64,000 nt of DNA from Flaveria trinervia (GCA_025506515.1 CM046457.1:37768231-37832230); one strand, 5' to 3'. Shown: positions 32,660 through 44,210, counted from the stretch's first letter. Numbers and translations are program-made. The notes: generated from the letters alone by a model not told the origin.

Positions 32660-35600
32660 CTATGAGCTTGTAGGATTCCCTGGTGTAGGCCTCCAAAATA
32701 CAATTTGTCCTCCATGGTGAGCTCCTCTGCCTCCCATCGAAGATCCTTCTGGCCCATAGTACTCAGACAGGAATTTGACCTGTTTTCCATTTTGAGTACC
32801 ACTGTTGTAATCTGTCTGTAAGCAAATTCATCAGGATGATGACCTTCTAACAACAGTGGTAACTCACTTTCTCATCTCATTAGCCTCTTATACACCAGCC
32901 CTTTTTGATCATTCTGTTCTCCAGCATCTTTTGTGGGGGCATGTTTGAGGTGTAGGCCTTTTTGAAATCTTCCAGGATTTCCCAGGGTGAGACTACAAGG
33001 GCTAAGGAGATCACTTCATCTACAATCTTTTTCACTTGCCCATTGTATCTCTGAGGGATATTTTCTTTTGTATTCTATGAGCCACCCTGGGATCAGGCCA
33101 AATTCTTACTCTTTCTTTCACATACTGAAAAGTATGTCTAAGAGTATAAATCCTCTGAGCTTGTTTTTTCATATTAATGATGGAGGAAGTGGCTGCATAT
33201 GCTTTATCTACTCTCCTCAATAACTCTTCATCATGCAATCTGTGTTGTTCTTCTTCTTCCAATTTCACTTTGATTGCATCTCTTTGTTGCTCAGGAGTTA
33301 TTGCAAGAGAGAGATCTTGGCCTTAGGCAACTGCAGAACAGCTGAGATCGGTAGCTTGTCTTCATCATCATCTTCTTCTTCTTCCAGCCTCAACACCTTT
33401 CTCTTCTTCTGCTTAGGTGCATCATCGGCTGTTGGTTTTGAGGGTAAGGGAGTTGGTTTTGTGGGTTGTGGTTGTGGTTGTTTGGAGAGGGAATGTTGAC
33501 AGGCTGAGTTAGCATTTTGGAGGTGAGTGTGGCTTTTGAGTGTTTGGCTAGCTCAGTCCTGCTCCCTGCTCCTGCTTCATTCAAAGCTTCTATTACTAAT
33601 CCCTTAGTATATGCCTCAGACGAACAGATCTTGGAGGTTATGGCCAAGATGTTGTCCCTGGTCCAATTTTATTTCGATCAATGATCTCCCAAGGTATTTG
33701 CTGATAAATCTGATCATGATCTCAAGTCTCTCTATCCATTGTGTTGTAGCTGGCCCATCTTTGTTGAATCTCTTCAATCTAATCTTCTTATTTCAGAGTC
33801 CAGCTTTTCAGTATTGAAACCTTGCCTAAACAGCTGATCAATGATATTGTCCATTGATCTGCTGTGTTCAGCATCAGCCTCTTTAACCATTCATTCAAGT
33901 TTTCTCTTTTTCAGCACTTTTTCTTTTTTATATGTGACATGAAAGTCCTTTTGACTTTCATGTACTTCTCCTTTTCAGCTCCCTTCTCATTCTCATTCTC
34001 CTTCTCTTTCTGGTCTCATACACACAGTCCTTCTCTATTTCCACTTCTTGTACTTCTCTTTCTCTCTTCCTCCTTCCATCCTCTTTCTTTTAGCTTTCAC
34101 TGCTGAATCTCCCCTTTTTGGGTGCATTGGTTTTAAGGGTTTGATCAGCAGAAAGTTTTGGCTCAGTACATCCTCCACTATAGGTGTAAGACAGAAGAAA
34201 GTCTCTCATCAACAGTTTTAATGACAAATTCAGTTATCTGCGGTGTGATGAGAGATAGGGGATTTTGAGGGATAGCATCCATTTGCTCAGGGGGGTTTTG
34301 GTCCTGAGAAATGGTGCCAGAAACAGAGGCAGGTGGCTGAGATTCTTTGAGTGGCTGTGTGTTTAAGTGACCTTCAGAGGAAGGTGCCATCTGTTGGGTT
34401 GATGTGGTGGCAGATGGTTTCTCCCCAGAGAGTTGGTCAAGTAGTTTTTGCAGCCTACTGACTTCCTCCTCTAGGATTATGTTCTGGGCAAGAACATCAT
34501 AAAAGAAGCCCAGGTCATCATCAGCAGATGCTGAATCACTGACCTCCTGCTTGTAGCAGGATGTACATGCACTGGGTGTAGACCAGATGTAGCATGTGCC
34601 CCTTTGTCTTGGAACTGGGGACTTCCAGCCTCAGGACTTTGTCCTTCATCAGCTGTTGCCTCTGGTGAGGTCTTAGTTATGTTACCAACCTCAGTCTGAT
34701 CATATGCTGATTCAGAAGAGGTGGCAGCCTCACCAGATGTTCTGATCTCCATATCCACACCAAGAGATAGAACATTTAAACCCCGGTGCTGTGGGTTGTC
34801 AGAAGCATGTGTATCCTCTTCCTCAATTGTTGTTGTTCTCCCTTTGTTGGTGGTTGTAGGGGAGGAGGAGAGGCATGCAGCTGAGTCAGCACATTAGCAA
34901 TTATAATGGTTGGACTTGGGGGGCATTTGCATGGGGAGAGGGGATAGAAGCTGATTGCATCCGGGGAGAGGGATGCTTCAATGATAACCTCCTCAAGTGA
35001 GAGAGGTCTCAGTAATGTGGTTTCCCTGAAGTGGTTGCAACAGGATCCTTTTGAGAGGATACCTGTGCGGCTGTTGCTGGTTGAGTCTTTAACACTACTG
35101 GAGGGTTTGAACCAGTAGGTTTATCCTGTTTGGGTGGTACAGGAGCATCATCAGGGGACTCATCTCCCTGATTAGCTTGTTTGGGTTTGGATTTTGGCTT
35201 GGTGGGGACTTTGGATCTGGCAGTTGAAGCTGTGGGTTCCCTTTGCTTGGGTTTGAGCAAACGGGCAGCTTCTTTGAGAGATTGGTCGGAGTTATGCCTG
35301 GAGTATACCTCAGCTAGAACAGCTGGTGCAGGGACTCCAAGGCCAACAAGCCATCAGTTGTAATTCATTAAAATTATGGCCATCAGAAACCTGGGATATA
35401 ATAGCCATCTGTTTCCCACAGGTTTCTGTGCCAGATCTTTGATTTCTAGAAACACAATTGTGAAAAATTTAAAGGTTGGTGTTCTAGAATTGAATATAAT
35501 ACCTGTTGCCACCGGAAGACATTTGATCCTATGAGGATGTCTTCGAGGCTAAGCAAACATTCACCATATGAAATATCAGTCGTTCAGCATCAGGGAAGTT

Positions 35601-35985
35601 CTTCTTCAGTATGGTAGCAGCTCGAAGATTTCCGTCGTACCCATTGTTGATGAAGGACATATCAGTTGTGCCCTTCGGGTACTCAGTCACAGCAGTAGCA
35701 TCTTGTAAATTTAGCACTCGACGAATGCTATCAGGTGTAACCTCTACTTGTTTTTGGTTGACCAATGACGAACAGAAATTTGGCCGGAAGGCACATCAGT
35801 GTGAACGTAGGCATTGGACCAAAACTGACTTAGTGACTCTGGGTAGATGGTCGAGTTTAAGAGCAGAGCAGTACTATACTGAGAATCAGCCATTAGGTCT
35901 ATGGCGTGATCAAACTTTGTCCAGAAGGCGATTTCGTGAGGTAGGCGACGCAGTTATGTCTGGGTTTTAGACTCATGGTTGCCAT
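32660..35985 (-). pseudogene. Extra ORF (aORF) of C2, full span with frameshifts
   Basis: It runs from ATG at 35985 (MATMSLKPRHNCVAYLTKS) to TAG at 32660, about 1,108 codons in span, and retains the ~155 bp missing from C1 (ATSSESAYDQTE segment near 34700). Conserved blocks, N to C: YPESLSQFWSN, VNQKQVEVTPDSIRRVLNL, YPKGTTDMSF, LKKNFPDAERLIFHMVN, LYPRFLMAIIL, EAARLLKPKQRE, basic linker, DDLGFFYDV coil, TVDERLSSVL, Lys/Glu run, EIRRLEI, ICSSEAYTKGLVIEALNEAG, acidic patch, RIYTLRHTFQYVKERVRIW. Breaks are mostly single-base deletions. It is probably a damaged or error-containing copy of a once-intact ~1,100-residue protein. Confidence 0.8.
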
Positions 35986-36041
35986 TTTGAGAGTATGAAG
36001 GTCAGAAGAACGGCTAATGGAACGTTTGAGAAGAAGACAGG

Positions 36042-36050
36042 TATTATAGG
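36042..36050 (-). promoter_or_regulatory. TATA-like box upstream of extra ORF (C2)
   Basis: CCTATAATA on the minus strand (one A fewer than in B and C1), about 57 bp before the ATG at 35985. Confidence 0.4.
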
Positions 36051-36832
36051 GTGGGATAGGAAAAGGCTGAAAGAAAACTACTGAAGGTTTTGGTGTGGTC
36101 ATCAGCTGTTTGAAACTACTGATGACGTGGTATTAACCTTCAGAGGGTTTAAAACGACTGACAGTGGTGGTGTTGTCATCAGGTGTTATAAAACAACTGA
36201 AGACTTGGTTTTGACCATCAGACGTTGAAACAGCTGAAGTCTTGGTGTTAACCATTTATTTATGAAACTACTGAAGGTCGTGGTTTTGACTTCATATGAT
36301 GTAAACAACTGAGGACTTGGTGTTTGTCATCAGTAGTTGTGAAACTACTGAAGACAGTGGTTTTGCCATCAGTTGTTGTAAACAACTGAAGACTTGGGTT
36401 AGTTATCAGTAGTTGTGAAACTACTGAAGACTGTGGTCTTGCTTCAGTTGTTAGAAACAGCAGTTGTAGAAACAACTGAAGAGAAATTACTCATCAGCTG
36501 TTTTCGTCAATTCTTAGCTTTTCAGCTGTTTCATACTGTCCTCAACACTTACTCATCAGACTTTTCATCTTTTTCAGGTGTTTCATAGGACGTCAGTACT
36601 TATCTGTTTTTACTGATTTCAGTAGTTGTAACTACATCAGTAGTTGTAACTACATCAGTAGTTGTAACTACATCAGTAGTTAGAACAGATAAAGTACTTC
36701 AGTACTTGTGAGGCATTTAGCCTTCAGTAGTTATAAAAACTACTGAGGGTAAAAGAACTCATCAGTACTTATATGTGACATGGTTACCAATGATCATCAG
36801 TACTTATTACTGAGATCATCAGTAGTTGTCAC
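36051..36832 (-). repeat. Repeat spacer between pol and extra ORF (C2)
   Basis: About 0.8 kb of CAGTAGTTGTAACTACAT, TGAAGACTTGG and CAGTAGTTGTGAAACTACTG units. The triple CATCAGTAGTTGTAACTA array lies at about 36630-36680. Noncoding. Confidence 0.78.
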
Positions 36833-37803
36833 TTATTCTAGCTGCAGCATACCAAGCCTTAACACCAGGTTGTGGAAAGTTGAACTATCCAAAGGCTTAG
36901 TAAAAATGTCTGCAAGCTCATCACTAGGCACAAACATAGGATTAATTAGACCCTTTTCAAAACAATCTCTATAAAATGATGTCTAATTTCTATATGTTTG
37001 GTCCTAGAGTGCTGGACTGGATTTTTTACAATGCAAAGAGCTGAAGCACTATCCATTAATAACGGAGTCTTAGTCTCTGTAATGCCATAATCCAAAAGTT
37101 GATTCTGAAGCCAGAGTACTTGGGATGTACAACTTGCAGCAGCAATGTACTCGGCTTCAGCAGTGGATGTAGCAACAGATGTTTGTTTCTTACTCTGCCA
37201 AGAAATCAAACAGTTGCCTAGGAATTGACATCCACCAGAAGTTGATTCCCTTGTTAACTTACACCCTGCATAGTCACTATCAGAGAAAGCAACTAATTTG
37301 CAAGAGTGCCCAGTGGAATACCATAAACCTAGAGATTGTGTACCTTGCAAATATCTAAAGATCCTCTTGACTGCAATCAGATGAGACTCTTTAGGTGCAG
37401 CCTGAAATCTAGCACAAACACATGTAGCAAACATAATATCTGGTCTAGAAGCTGTTAAATACATCAAGGACCCAATCATACATCTGTAAAGCGTTTCATC
37501 AACAGCTTTACCTTTCTGATCAATATCCAATTGTGTGGTGTTGCACATGGGAGTAGAACAGGGCTTACAGTTTTGTAAATCAAACTTATTTAAAAGATCT
37601 TTTGTATATTTAGACTGATGAATGAAAATTCCATCAGCTTTTTGTTTGATTTGCAAGCCTAGAAAGAACTGTAATTCTCCCATTGCACTCATTTCAAACT
37701 TCCTTTGCATTAATTTTGTAAAATCATCACACAACTGGGGATCAGAGGATGCAAATATAATATCATCAACATAAATTTGAACAAGTAGCTTATGCTGATC
37801 CAC
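36833..37803 (-). pseudogene. C2 pol: RT palm (YVDD) and RNase H
   Basis: An open frame of 285 codons (36946-37803) begins MDQHKLLVQ and carries the RT catalytic YVDDIIFASSD, then MGELQFFLGLQIKQ, CKPCSTPMC, YRCMIGSLMYLTASRPDI, the RNase H motifs FSDSDYAG, ESTSGG, WQSKKQ, TSTAEAEYIAAA and MDSASALCI, and RTKHIEIRHHFI. A one-base loss near 36970 shifts the frame before the true C-terminus LGMLQLE (36833). This is the best-preserved RT/RNase H in the window; it completes cDNA synthesis in this family. Confidence 0.9.
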
Positions 37804-38590
37804 CTTCTTAAAAATAAGTTTTATCTATGGAGCCTCTAGTGAAATTATTGCAGAAGAAAGTTAGATAATGTCTCATACCAGGCTCTAGGAGCTTGTTTCA
37901 ACCCATAAAGAGCTTATCAAGCTTGTATACCCATTCTGGGTGTTTATTATCCTCAAAACCTGGTGGTTGACACACATAAACTTCTTCTTTTATTTTACCA
38001 TATAAAAATGCACTTTTAACATCCATTTGAAAAACTTTAAGATTGTGGAGTGCAGCATAGGCTAAGAACAATCTAATTGCCTCCAGTCTGGCTACAAGGG
38101 CAAAGGTTTCATCATAATCAATACCTTCTTCTTGTGCAAACCCCTGAACAACCAGTCTGGCCTTGTTCTTAACAATAAGCCATTTTCATCTGTTTTATTC
38201 CTAAACACCCATTTAGTGCCTATTGCACACTTACCTGGGGGAAGAGGAACAAGCTCCCACACTTGCTGCTTTTTGAACTGAAGAAGCTCAAGCTGCATTG
38301 CTTCAACCCAGCCATTGTCTCTAAGTGCAACATGATAATTCTTTGGCTCTATGACTGATGAAGAGAGCATAGAAGCAGAATTGGACAATTGACTTCTGGT
38401 TGAAACTCCAGCATTGATATCACCAATGATTTGAGACATTGGGTGATTCTTCAGCTCTGGATAAACAATGAGATCAGTGCAAGTGTTTGTAGATCTTCAG
38501 CAGCAACAGATGTTGATGTAGACTCTTGGAACCATGTAGATGGTGGCAACTCAAATGAAGTTGAAGATGCAGAAATCTCATCAGCACTTG
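37804..38590 (-). pseudogene. C2 pol: RT N-terminal part
   Basis: Fingers and palm start: MSQIIGDINAGVSTRSQ, QVWELVPLPPGKCAIGTKWVF, an AQEEG region, FQMDVKSAFL, VCQPPGFED, YGLKQAPRAWYETL. Frames are broken near 38185, 38100, 37915 and 37810, mostly by one-base losses. Confidence 0.85.
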
Positions 38591-39600
38591 TTGTGGATGA
38601 AGCTACTGAAGCTACAGGAGCATCAGGTTTAGAGGACACAGGCAGTTGGTCACTAAACCTGAAGAGGTGAGTACTGCTATCATCATCATCATCAGCACCA
38701 GCAGTACACCAGGTGGTGAACTGTTGACAGGAGCAACAGCAGGAGTTTGATAAGGAACATATTGCAGTATGTCCAAATCAAATAGCTCCACAGGGCTTTG
38801 TGGAATCTTGTCCTTTGGAGATTCATTAAACTTAACATGTAGAGTCTCTTCAACCATCTTTGTTCTACAGTTGAAGACTCTGTATGCTTTGCAAGTTGAT
38901 GAATAACCAACAAAGTACCCTGCATCCACCTTAGGATGAAATTTTTGGAGTTGATCCCGTATGTTGAGAATGAAACGAGGACACCCAAAAGCTCTGAAGA
39001 ATGAAATTAGAGGGGCCAAATGATGAAGAACTTCATATGGAGTCTTCATCAACCTCTGATTTACTAGAACTCTATTATGTACATAGCAAGCTGTATTGAC
39101 AGCTTCAGCCCAAAAAGTCATTGGCAGTCCAGAATCAGCCAACATGGACCTTGCAGCTTCAATAAGGGTCCTGTTCTTTCTCTCCATACTCCATTTTGTT
39201 CAGGAGTTCTTGGAATGCTAAACTGCCTCTTGATTCCCTTTGAGAGGTAGAACTCATCAAGTGTATTGTTTCTGAATTCTGTTCCATTATCACTTCTAAT
39301 ACACTTGACTGAGAGGGAATACTGCTTCTCAACATACAACACAAAGTTGATAATCTTCTGAGCTGCCTCATCCTTTGAATGCAAGAAGAAAGTCCATACA
39401 AATCTGGAGTAATCATCCAAATTACCAGACAGTATTTCTTCTTAGCCATACTCATCACTCTCACAGGACCAAAGAGATCCATGTGAAGAAGCTGTAAGCA
39501 GGCAGTGGACTTAGGTTCTTCTATGGAGGGAAATGAAGCTTTGTGTTGTTTTCCTTTTAAACAAGCAGTGCAGTTAACTTCACATTTGAACTCCTTCATA
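38591..39600 (-). pseudogene. C2 integrase core, C-terminal part and acidic linker
   Basis: HMDLFGP, a DDYSRFVWTFFLHSKDEAAQ segment, SDNGTEF and ERKNRTLIEAARSML retain the catalytic acids, though a frameshift at about 39418 and another at 39185 (before the glutamate) split the core. Downstream: FWAEAVNTACYVHNR, FGCPRF, GYFVGYSS, then DILQYVPYQ and an Asp/Ser-rich linker. Confidence 0.86.
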
Positions 39601-40075
39601 GGCAGTCCCCTTACTAAACCATGGTTTATTAGCTGATTCTTGAGGGGAAGCCTTGGAAAATAGGCAAGGATGGCCTTTGAGATCTATTTTCTTGGAAAGA
39701 TCTAAGGCATACACTCTTCCTGTCCTGTTGGCCTTCAGGAGAGTGTATTCATCCAACACCTTATCAATCAAACTTAGAACTTGGATGACAGAATCCGACA
39801 GTTCTGACTGGTGAAAAGAGCAACATGGCCTTTGTCACACATTTGACCGACACTCAAGAGGTTGTACTTGAGATTTTCCACATGGTTAACATCATCAAAC
39901 TTTATTTCCCCATTGGAAACAAAGCCTTTGCCGATGATGTAACCCTTTGCATCATTGCCAAATGACACAAACCCCTTCCTTCCTTGAGAGTAGTCATTAA
40001 GAAGTGATCTGTTTCTGTCATATGCATGGATCCTCCATGTCTATACCAAATGCCTCTGTGGCATGTTGAAGAACC
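39580..40075 (-). pseudogene. C2 protease and GAG-pre-integrase region
   Basis: Protease downstream part FGNDAKGYIIGKGFVSNGEIKF and LLSVGQMCDKGH is open (39774-39968). The active-site DSG is disrupted by a deletion near 40040 (only the Asp codon is recognisable). The zinc domain has lost a segment: HRRLGH is absent and SPQES runs into NKPWFSK, suggesting a short deletion near 39640. Confidence 0.8.
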
Positions 40076-40100
40076 CTGCAAAACACAACAAATTAGTTAG
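40076..40100 (-). promoter_or_regulatory. Gag/pol boundary with 3'-splice-site-like sequence (C2)
   Basis: Minus strand: CTAAC (40096-40100) containing the gag stop region, a T-rich tract, TTTTGCAG ending at 40076, then GG and the protease frame, which is out of frame with gag. Confidence 0.45.
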
Positions 40101-42910
40101 ATTTTGAGACCCAAACCTTTTTGGTTTTGGGCCTGTTCTCATCAACAGATGGTAAACTAACAGGTTGTTGGAAACAACAGCCTGAGAGGAAGAAGATGGT
40201 GAAGAAGAGGAATCCTTTGGCTTGGACCTCCTTTTCTATGGTTTCAACATAGAACATCTAATTGGTTAACTCTTCCCAATAGATGTTGAACCATCATAAC
40301 CAGCTGTGTCTGATTTTGTGATAAAGCTTTCAGCTCTCCAGACACATTGGCATTGGAGTTTGATAAGTTCCTATATTGCACCTTCTTCTTTGAGCAATCT
40401 AGCTGTTACCTGTTTAACCCCTTCCTTTTTGGATTTCTTTGGACTTAAGGGTTACAGGATTGATGTTGCTGGTACAAATGTGGCTTCAAACTCAGTTTTC
40501 ATTTTAACCATTTTTCTTTAATTTCCTCTTTATGTTTGAGTTTGGATCCTCTTTTGTACCAACAATCATCTGTAAGATGATTGAACAAACCACAATTTCA
40601 CATGGTTTCTTCTTCATCTTATGTTGATCATCAACTAAAGAGAATGAAACTACTGAAGACTTGTTCTTCAGCACTTTGGAAGCACTATTTGCTTTCTTGA
40701 CTTCCTCTTTAGTAGTCTTCAAACCCTTTCTAGTGACAGTTTTCTTCTCTTCAGTGCTGACAGTAGTTGGAGTTTGAACTTCAGGTGTTAAATCTTGCTC
40801 TCTTGTCCTTTCAAGACTTCCAGAAATAACTCCTGAGTTGATCAACTCTTTGATCATGTGAGTGTCAGTATTTGAACCATCAAGATCAGCTGATAGGTTC
40901 AACAAGGGAATAATACTAACTTCAACTTCTGATGGTGCTCTATCAGAAAGTGAATCACATGATGAGGTGGATTGGTTATTGCTTTCTCCATTAGATTTCA
41001 CTTCTGCTCTTGAAGCAAAATCTGTAGGAGGAGCAGTGTGATTATAACCAATGCCAAACTTCACTTGGAAGCTGATTGCTTACTAAGAAGCATTTCAAAA
41101 CCTTTGCATGATTGTACCCATCGATCACACTCTATTTGGGTGACTGCAAGGGTTTCTTTGAGGTCTTTGTACTTTTCTAAAAGTACCTCTTCCCTAGCCT
41201 TATCATCAGTGATTTGGCATTAAGTTTATAAATCTCATCATTTTCTCTTTAAGCATAGACTCAAACTCAGCCTTTTTTTGGAAATGATCTTTTCTAGCTC
41301 TATGTTCTTATTAAATAAAGCTACTTTGCTTCTTTAATAGAGGCAAATGTTGCTATGCATGTTTCAGAACAATTTGGCCTTAGCCTCAGAGGATACCTGT
41401 GATACCTGTGATGAAGAGGCATTTAAGGATGATCCATCTGCAGACTCCAGAGCCATAAGAGCCAGATTCCCAAAAGGACTGTCACACCATGTTGACCAGC
41501 ACCTGTGAACAGTTGTTCATGACCAGACATGTCATCTGGTAAACTGCTCCAGTCAACAACTCCAGGGGTGAAGAAGCTGTGTTGTTGAGGTTGAGGAGGT
41601 TGATGGATGAGATGGTTGAGGCTCAGGAAGAGCATGTGGTGTTAAGCAATGGGTGCTTGAACCTGATTGGTTTGTGGCATGTAATAACAAGGGTAAGGAT
41701 ATGGCATTGGACCTGAGGAACAAAATATGCAGGAGATTGTGGTTGAGAATGATGACCAGAATTGACAGGATGTTGCCCTCTGTGTTGTTGACTATTGCCA
41801 GGGAAAGTCACAAAGGGTGCAGAAGAATTAGATCCAGATGATCTACATTCTCTAGCAAAGTGTCCAAGCCTGTGGCATTTGTGACACCTCAACTTTCTTG
41901 TCAAAACCAACTTTGGTTTTGCCAGAGAGTCCTGGAACTTTCTTCCAGTTCTTTTGTAGAACTTCTGAGATCTGATATTTATCAAGGCCATTTGGCTCAA
42001 AATATCCATCTTCTAAGTCATCATCAGCAATCCCCTTGAGATCATCCATGATGAAGCATAGATTGTCATTATTACACCCAGTAAACTGACTATCAACACT
42101 CACAAATGTAGAATCAGAAGTGTTTGAAGAGAAATCAATATGCTCATCATACTGGCATTCAGATGAAGCATATTCTGACTCATGACCAACCAAGGCAGTG
42201 TTGCCTGGTACAAAGTCTTCAGTGAGCTTACCAGATGAAGCCAGTTTCCTTTTCTGCTCTATCTCTCTTTCGAATGTAAGCAGTTCCCATGAAGTTGGGT
42301 GAGAGATAGACTATCCAGATTTGCACTGGAGCGTAGGACAATTTTATATGTGTCCCATCTCTCAGGCAGTGATCTGAGGAATCTGTGGTTCATTTGGCTT
42401 TTGGTATATTCATGTTTAACCATTTTAACTCAGAGATTAAACATGAAGACCGCTCAAACTGCTGAGTCAGAGTCTCACCCATTCTATGAGCAAAAGTCTC
42501 ATACTGTTGGGCGAGGATTTCCTGTTGTTTGCTAAGACCTCATCAGTGCCACCGAATTGTTCTTTCAGTGCATTCCAAAGGTCATGAGCAGTTTCATGAT
42601 GCATAAGCCCGGAATAGATTTCATTAGGCAGTGCCATGGCCAGAATTCCATGGGCTTTAGCATCAATCTCAAACAACTTCTTGTCCTCATCAGAGTATTG
42701 TTCCTTCTTCTTTGGAATCAACTGATTTGTTTCCGGATGATTCACCATTGGCTTATATGGTCCATGTACCACGGATGTCCAACAACCTGAACTATTGACA
42801 GACAGGTGATGGAGCATTCTTCGTTGCGAAATGTTATACTCATTCCTAACCAGCATCGGAGGCTTGGTTGAGGAACCAGTATTGTGTGGATCATTAGAAG
42901 GTGTAGTCAT
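40096..42910 (-). pseudogene. C2 gag
   Basis: It starts at 42910 (MTTPSNDPHNTGSST). Gag core ALPNEIYSGLMHHETAHDLW and FERF, then LTEDF, MDDLKGIADDDLE, a CHKCHRLGHFAREC zinc knuckle (41838-41880), a Pro/Gln-rich segment, DDMSGHEQLFTGAGQHG, a coiled coil, FGIGYNHTAPP, an acidic Ser/Thr part, a second knuckle (about 40570-40600) and KVWVSKSN before the stop. The spacing of domains is as in B, F and H. Breaks near 42500, 42015, 41650, 41490, 41065 and 40590 are nearly all single-base deletions. Confidence 0.86.
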
Positions 42911-43105
42911 TTTCGAAAATTCAGACAAATTCAAGATAAGCAAAACAAATTTAGCTCAAAACCACTAAGAACCTCAATTAAAATAGCCAAAAGCGACAGA
43001 ACTTCAATCTCTATAACAGATTCGTGCGAATTTGCTAGTTCGATCAAACTTAGAGCAAATGACCCGTTTCAATGATCAATTGTTAGATCGATCAAAGATT
43101 AACCT

Positions 43106-43117
43106 GCTCTGATACCA
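43106..43117 (-). other. Primer-binding site of C2
   Basis: Minus strand TGGTATCAGAGC, two bases from the right LTR. Confidence 0.88.
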
Positions 43118-43119
43118 TT

Positions 43120-44205
43120 TGATAGGATCTCAGCATCTAGTTTGATCGATTTGAATGATTTCAGCAATGGAATAGAGTACCCACTAGCACAATTCGAGCA
43201 AGAATACCAAAGATATAGCAATGAACAGAATTAGTTATAGAGAGAGAAAGTTTCTGCAAAAGGAATATTTCATTCAATCACACGCTTTGGCATGGCTTTC
43301 GCAATATTACAATTTAGGTCATTCTTCCTTATATAAGGAAAGATGACGTAGGCTGATGTCACTTGATAGTGACATCTAACCGTTATTTAACAAACTACTG
43401 AAACACTAAAACTACTGAAGATGTCAAGCAGCTGACATCTTCTAACAAGAAGCTAAGTGTTTACTTATTACAAAACTACTGATAAGAAACTACTGAAACT
43501 ACAACGACTGAAGAACAAGCTCTTCAGTCGTTTTACAAAACTACTGAAAGTAAAAACATAAAACTACTGATAAGCACAACTACTGAAGAAGTACTCTTCA
43601 GCTGTTGTGACAAACTACTGAAACTTCAGCACTTGGTCGTCAGACTTGAACTTCAGACGTTTCATCAGCTGATGAGTTTAGTAGATGTCATCAGCTGATG
43701 TCTTCAGTCTTTGTCTTCAGACTTTGTACATTAGTTGTTGATCTTCAGCACTTGTGGACTCTTCAGCTGTTGAACTTTAGTGCTTTGGTCTTCAGCTTCA
43801 GCACTTGTGTTCTTCAGCTGTTGGACTTCAGTACTTTGGTCTTCAGCTTCAGCACTTGTGTTCTTCACCTGTTGGACTTTAGCACTTTAGTCTTCAGCTT
43901 CAGCACTTGTGTTCTTCAGCTGTTGAGCTTCAGCACTTTAGTTCTTTAGCTGTTGGACTTCAGCACTTTAGTCTTCAGCTTCAGCACTTGTGTTCTTCAG
44001 CTGTTGAGCTTTAGCAGTTTAGTTCTTCAGCTGTTGGACTTCAGCACTTTAGTCTTCAGCTGTTGAAGTCTTCAGTACTTGATCTTCAGCTGTTGAAGTC
44101 TTCAGCACTTGTCGAACTGCTGATGAAGCCTTCAGCAGTTGTTGTGATATCATGTGGGACTTAGAGGTTTTCTGATCTTGGCTCATTGATTCTTTTGGTC
44201 CAACA
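43120..44205 (-). repeat. Composite C, right LTR (5' LTR of C2)
   Basis: TGATAGGATC...GGTCCAACA, about 1.09 kb, nearly colinear with the left LTR. It has TATA palindrome CCTTATATAAGG (near 43330), hairpin 43503-43532 and the CTTCAG repeat block (43730-44120). CTCGC follows directly. Confidence 0.92.
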
Positions 44206-44210
44206 CTCGC
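44206..44210. repeat. Target-site duplication CTCGC, right copy (composite C)
   Basis: Matches 21928-21932. Confidence 0.88.

Larger units (their letters stand above)
21933..44205 (-). mobile_element. Tandem copia composite C: three LTRs, two internal regions
   Basis: LTRs at 21933-23014, 31373-32434 and 43120-44205 enclose two copies of the same internal region (C1 23015-31372, C2 32435-43119), both minus strand. The middle LTR serves as 3' end for one and 5' end for the other: a polypurine tract lies on one side and a primer site on the other. One CTCGC duplication flanks the whole unit, so it behaves as one insertion. Ty1/copia, SIRE-like; contains an extra ORF. Confidence 0.88.
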
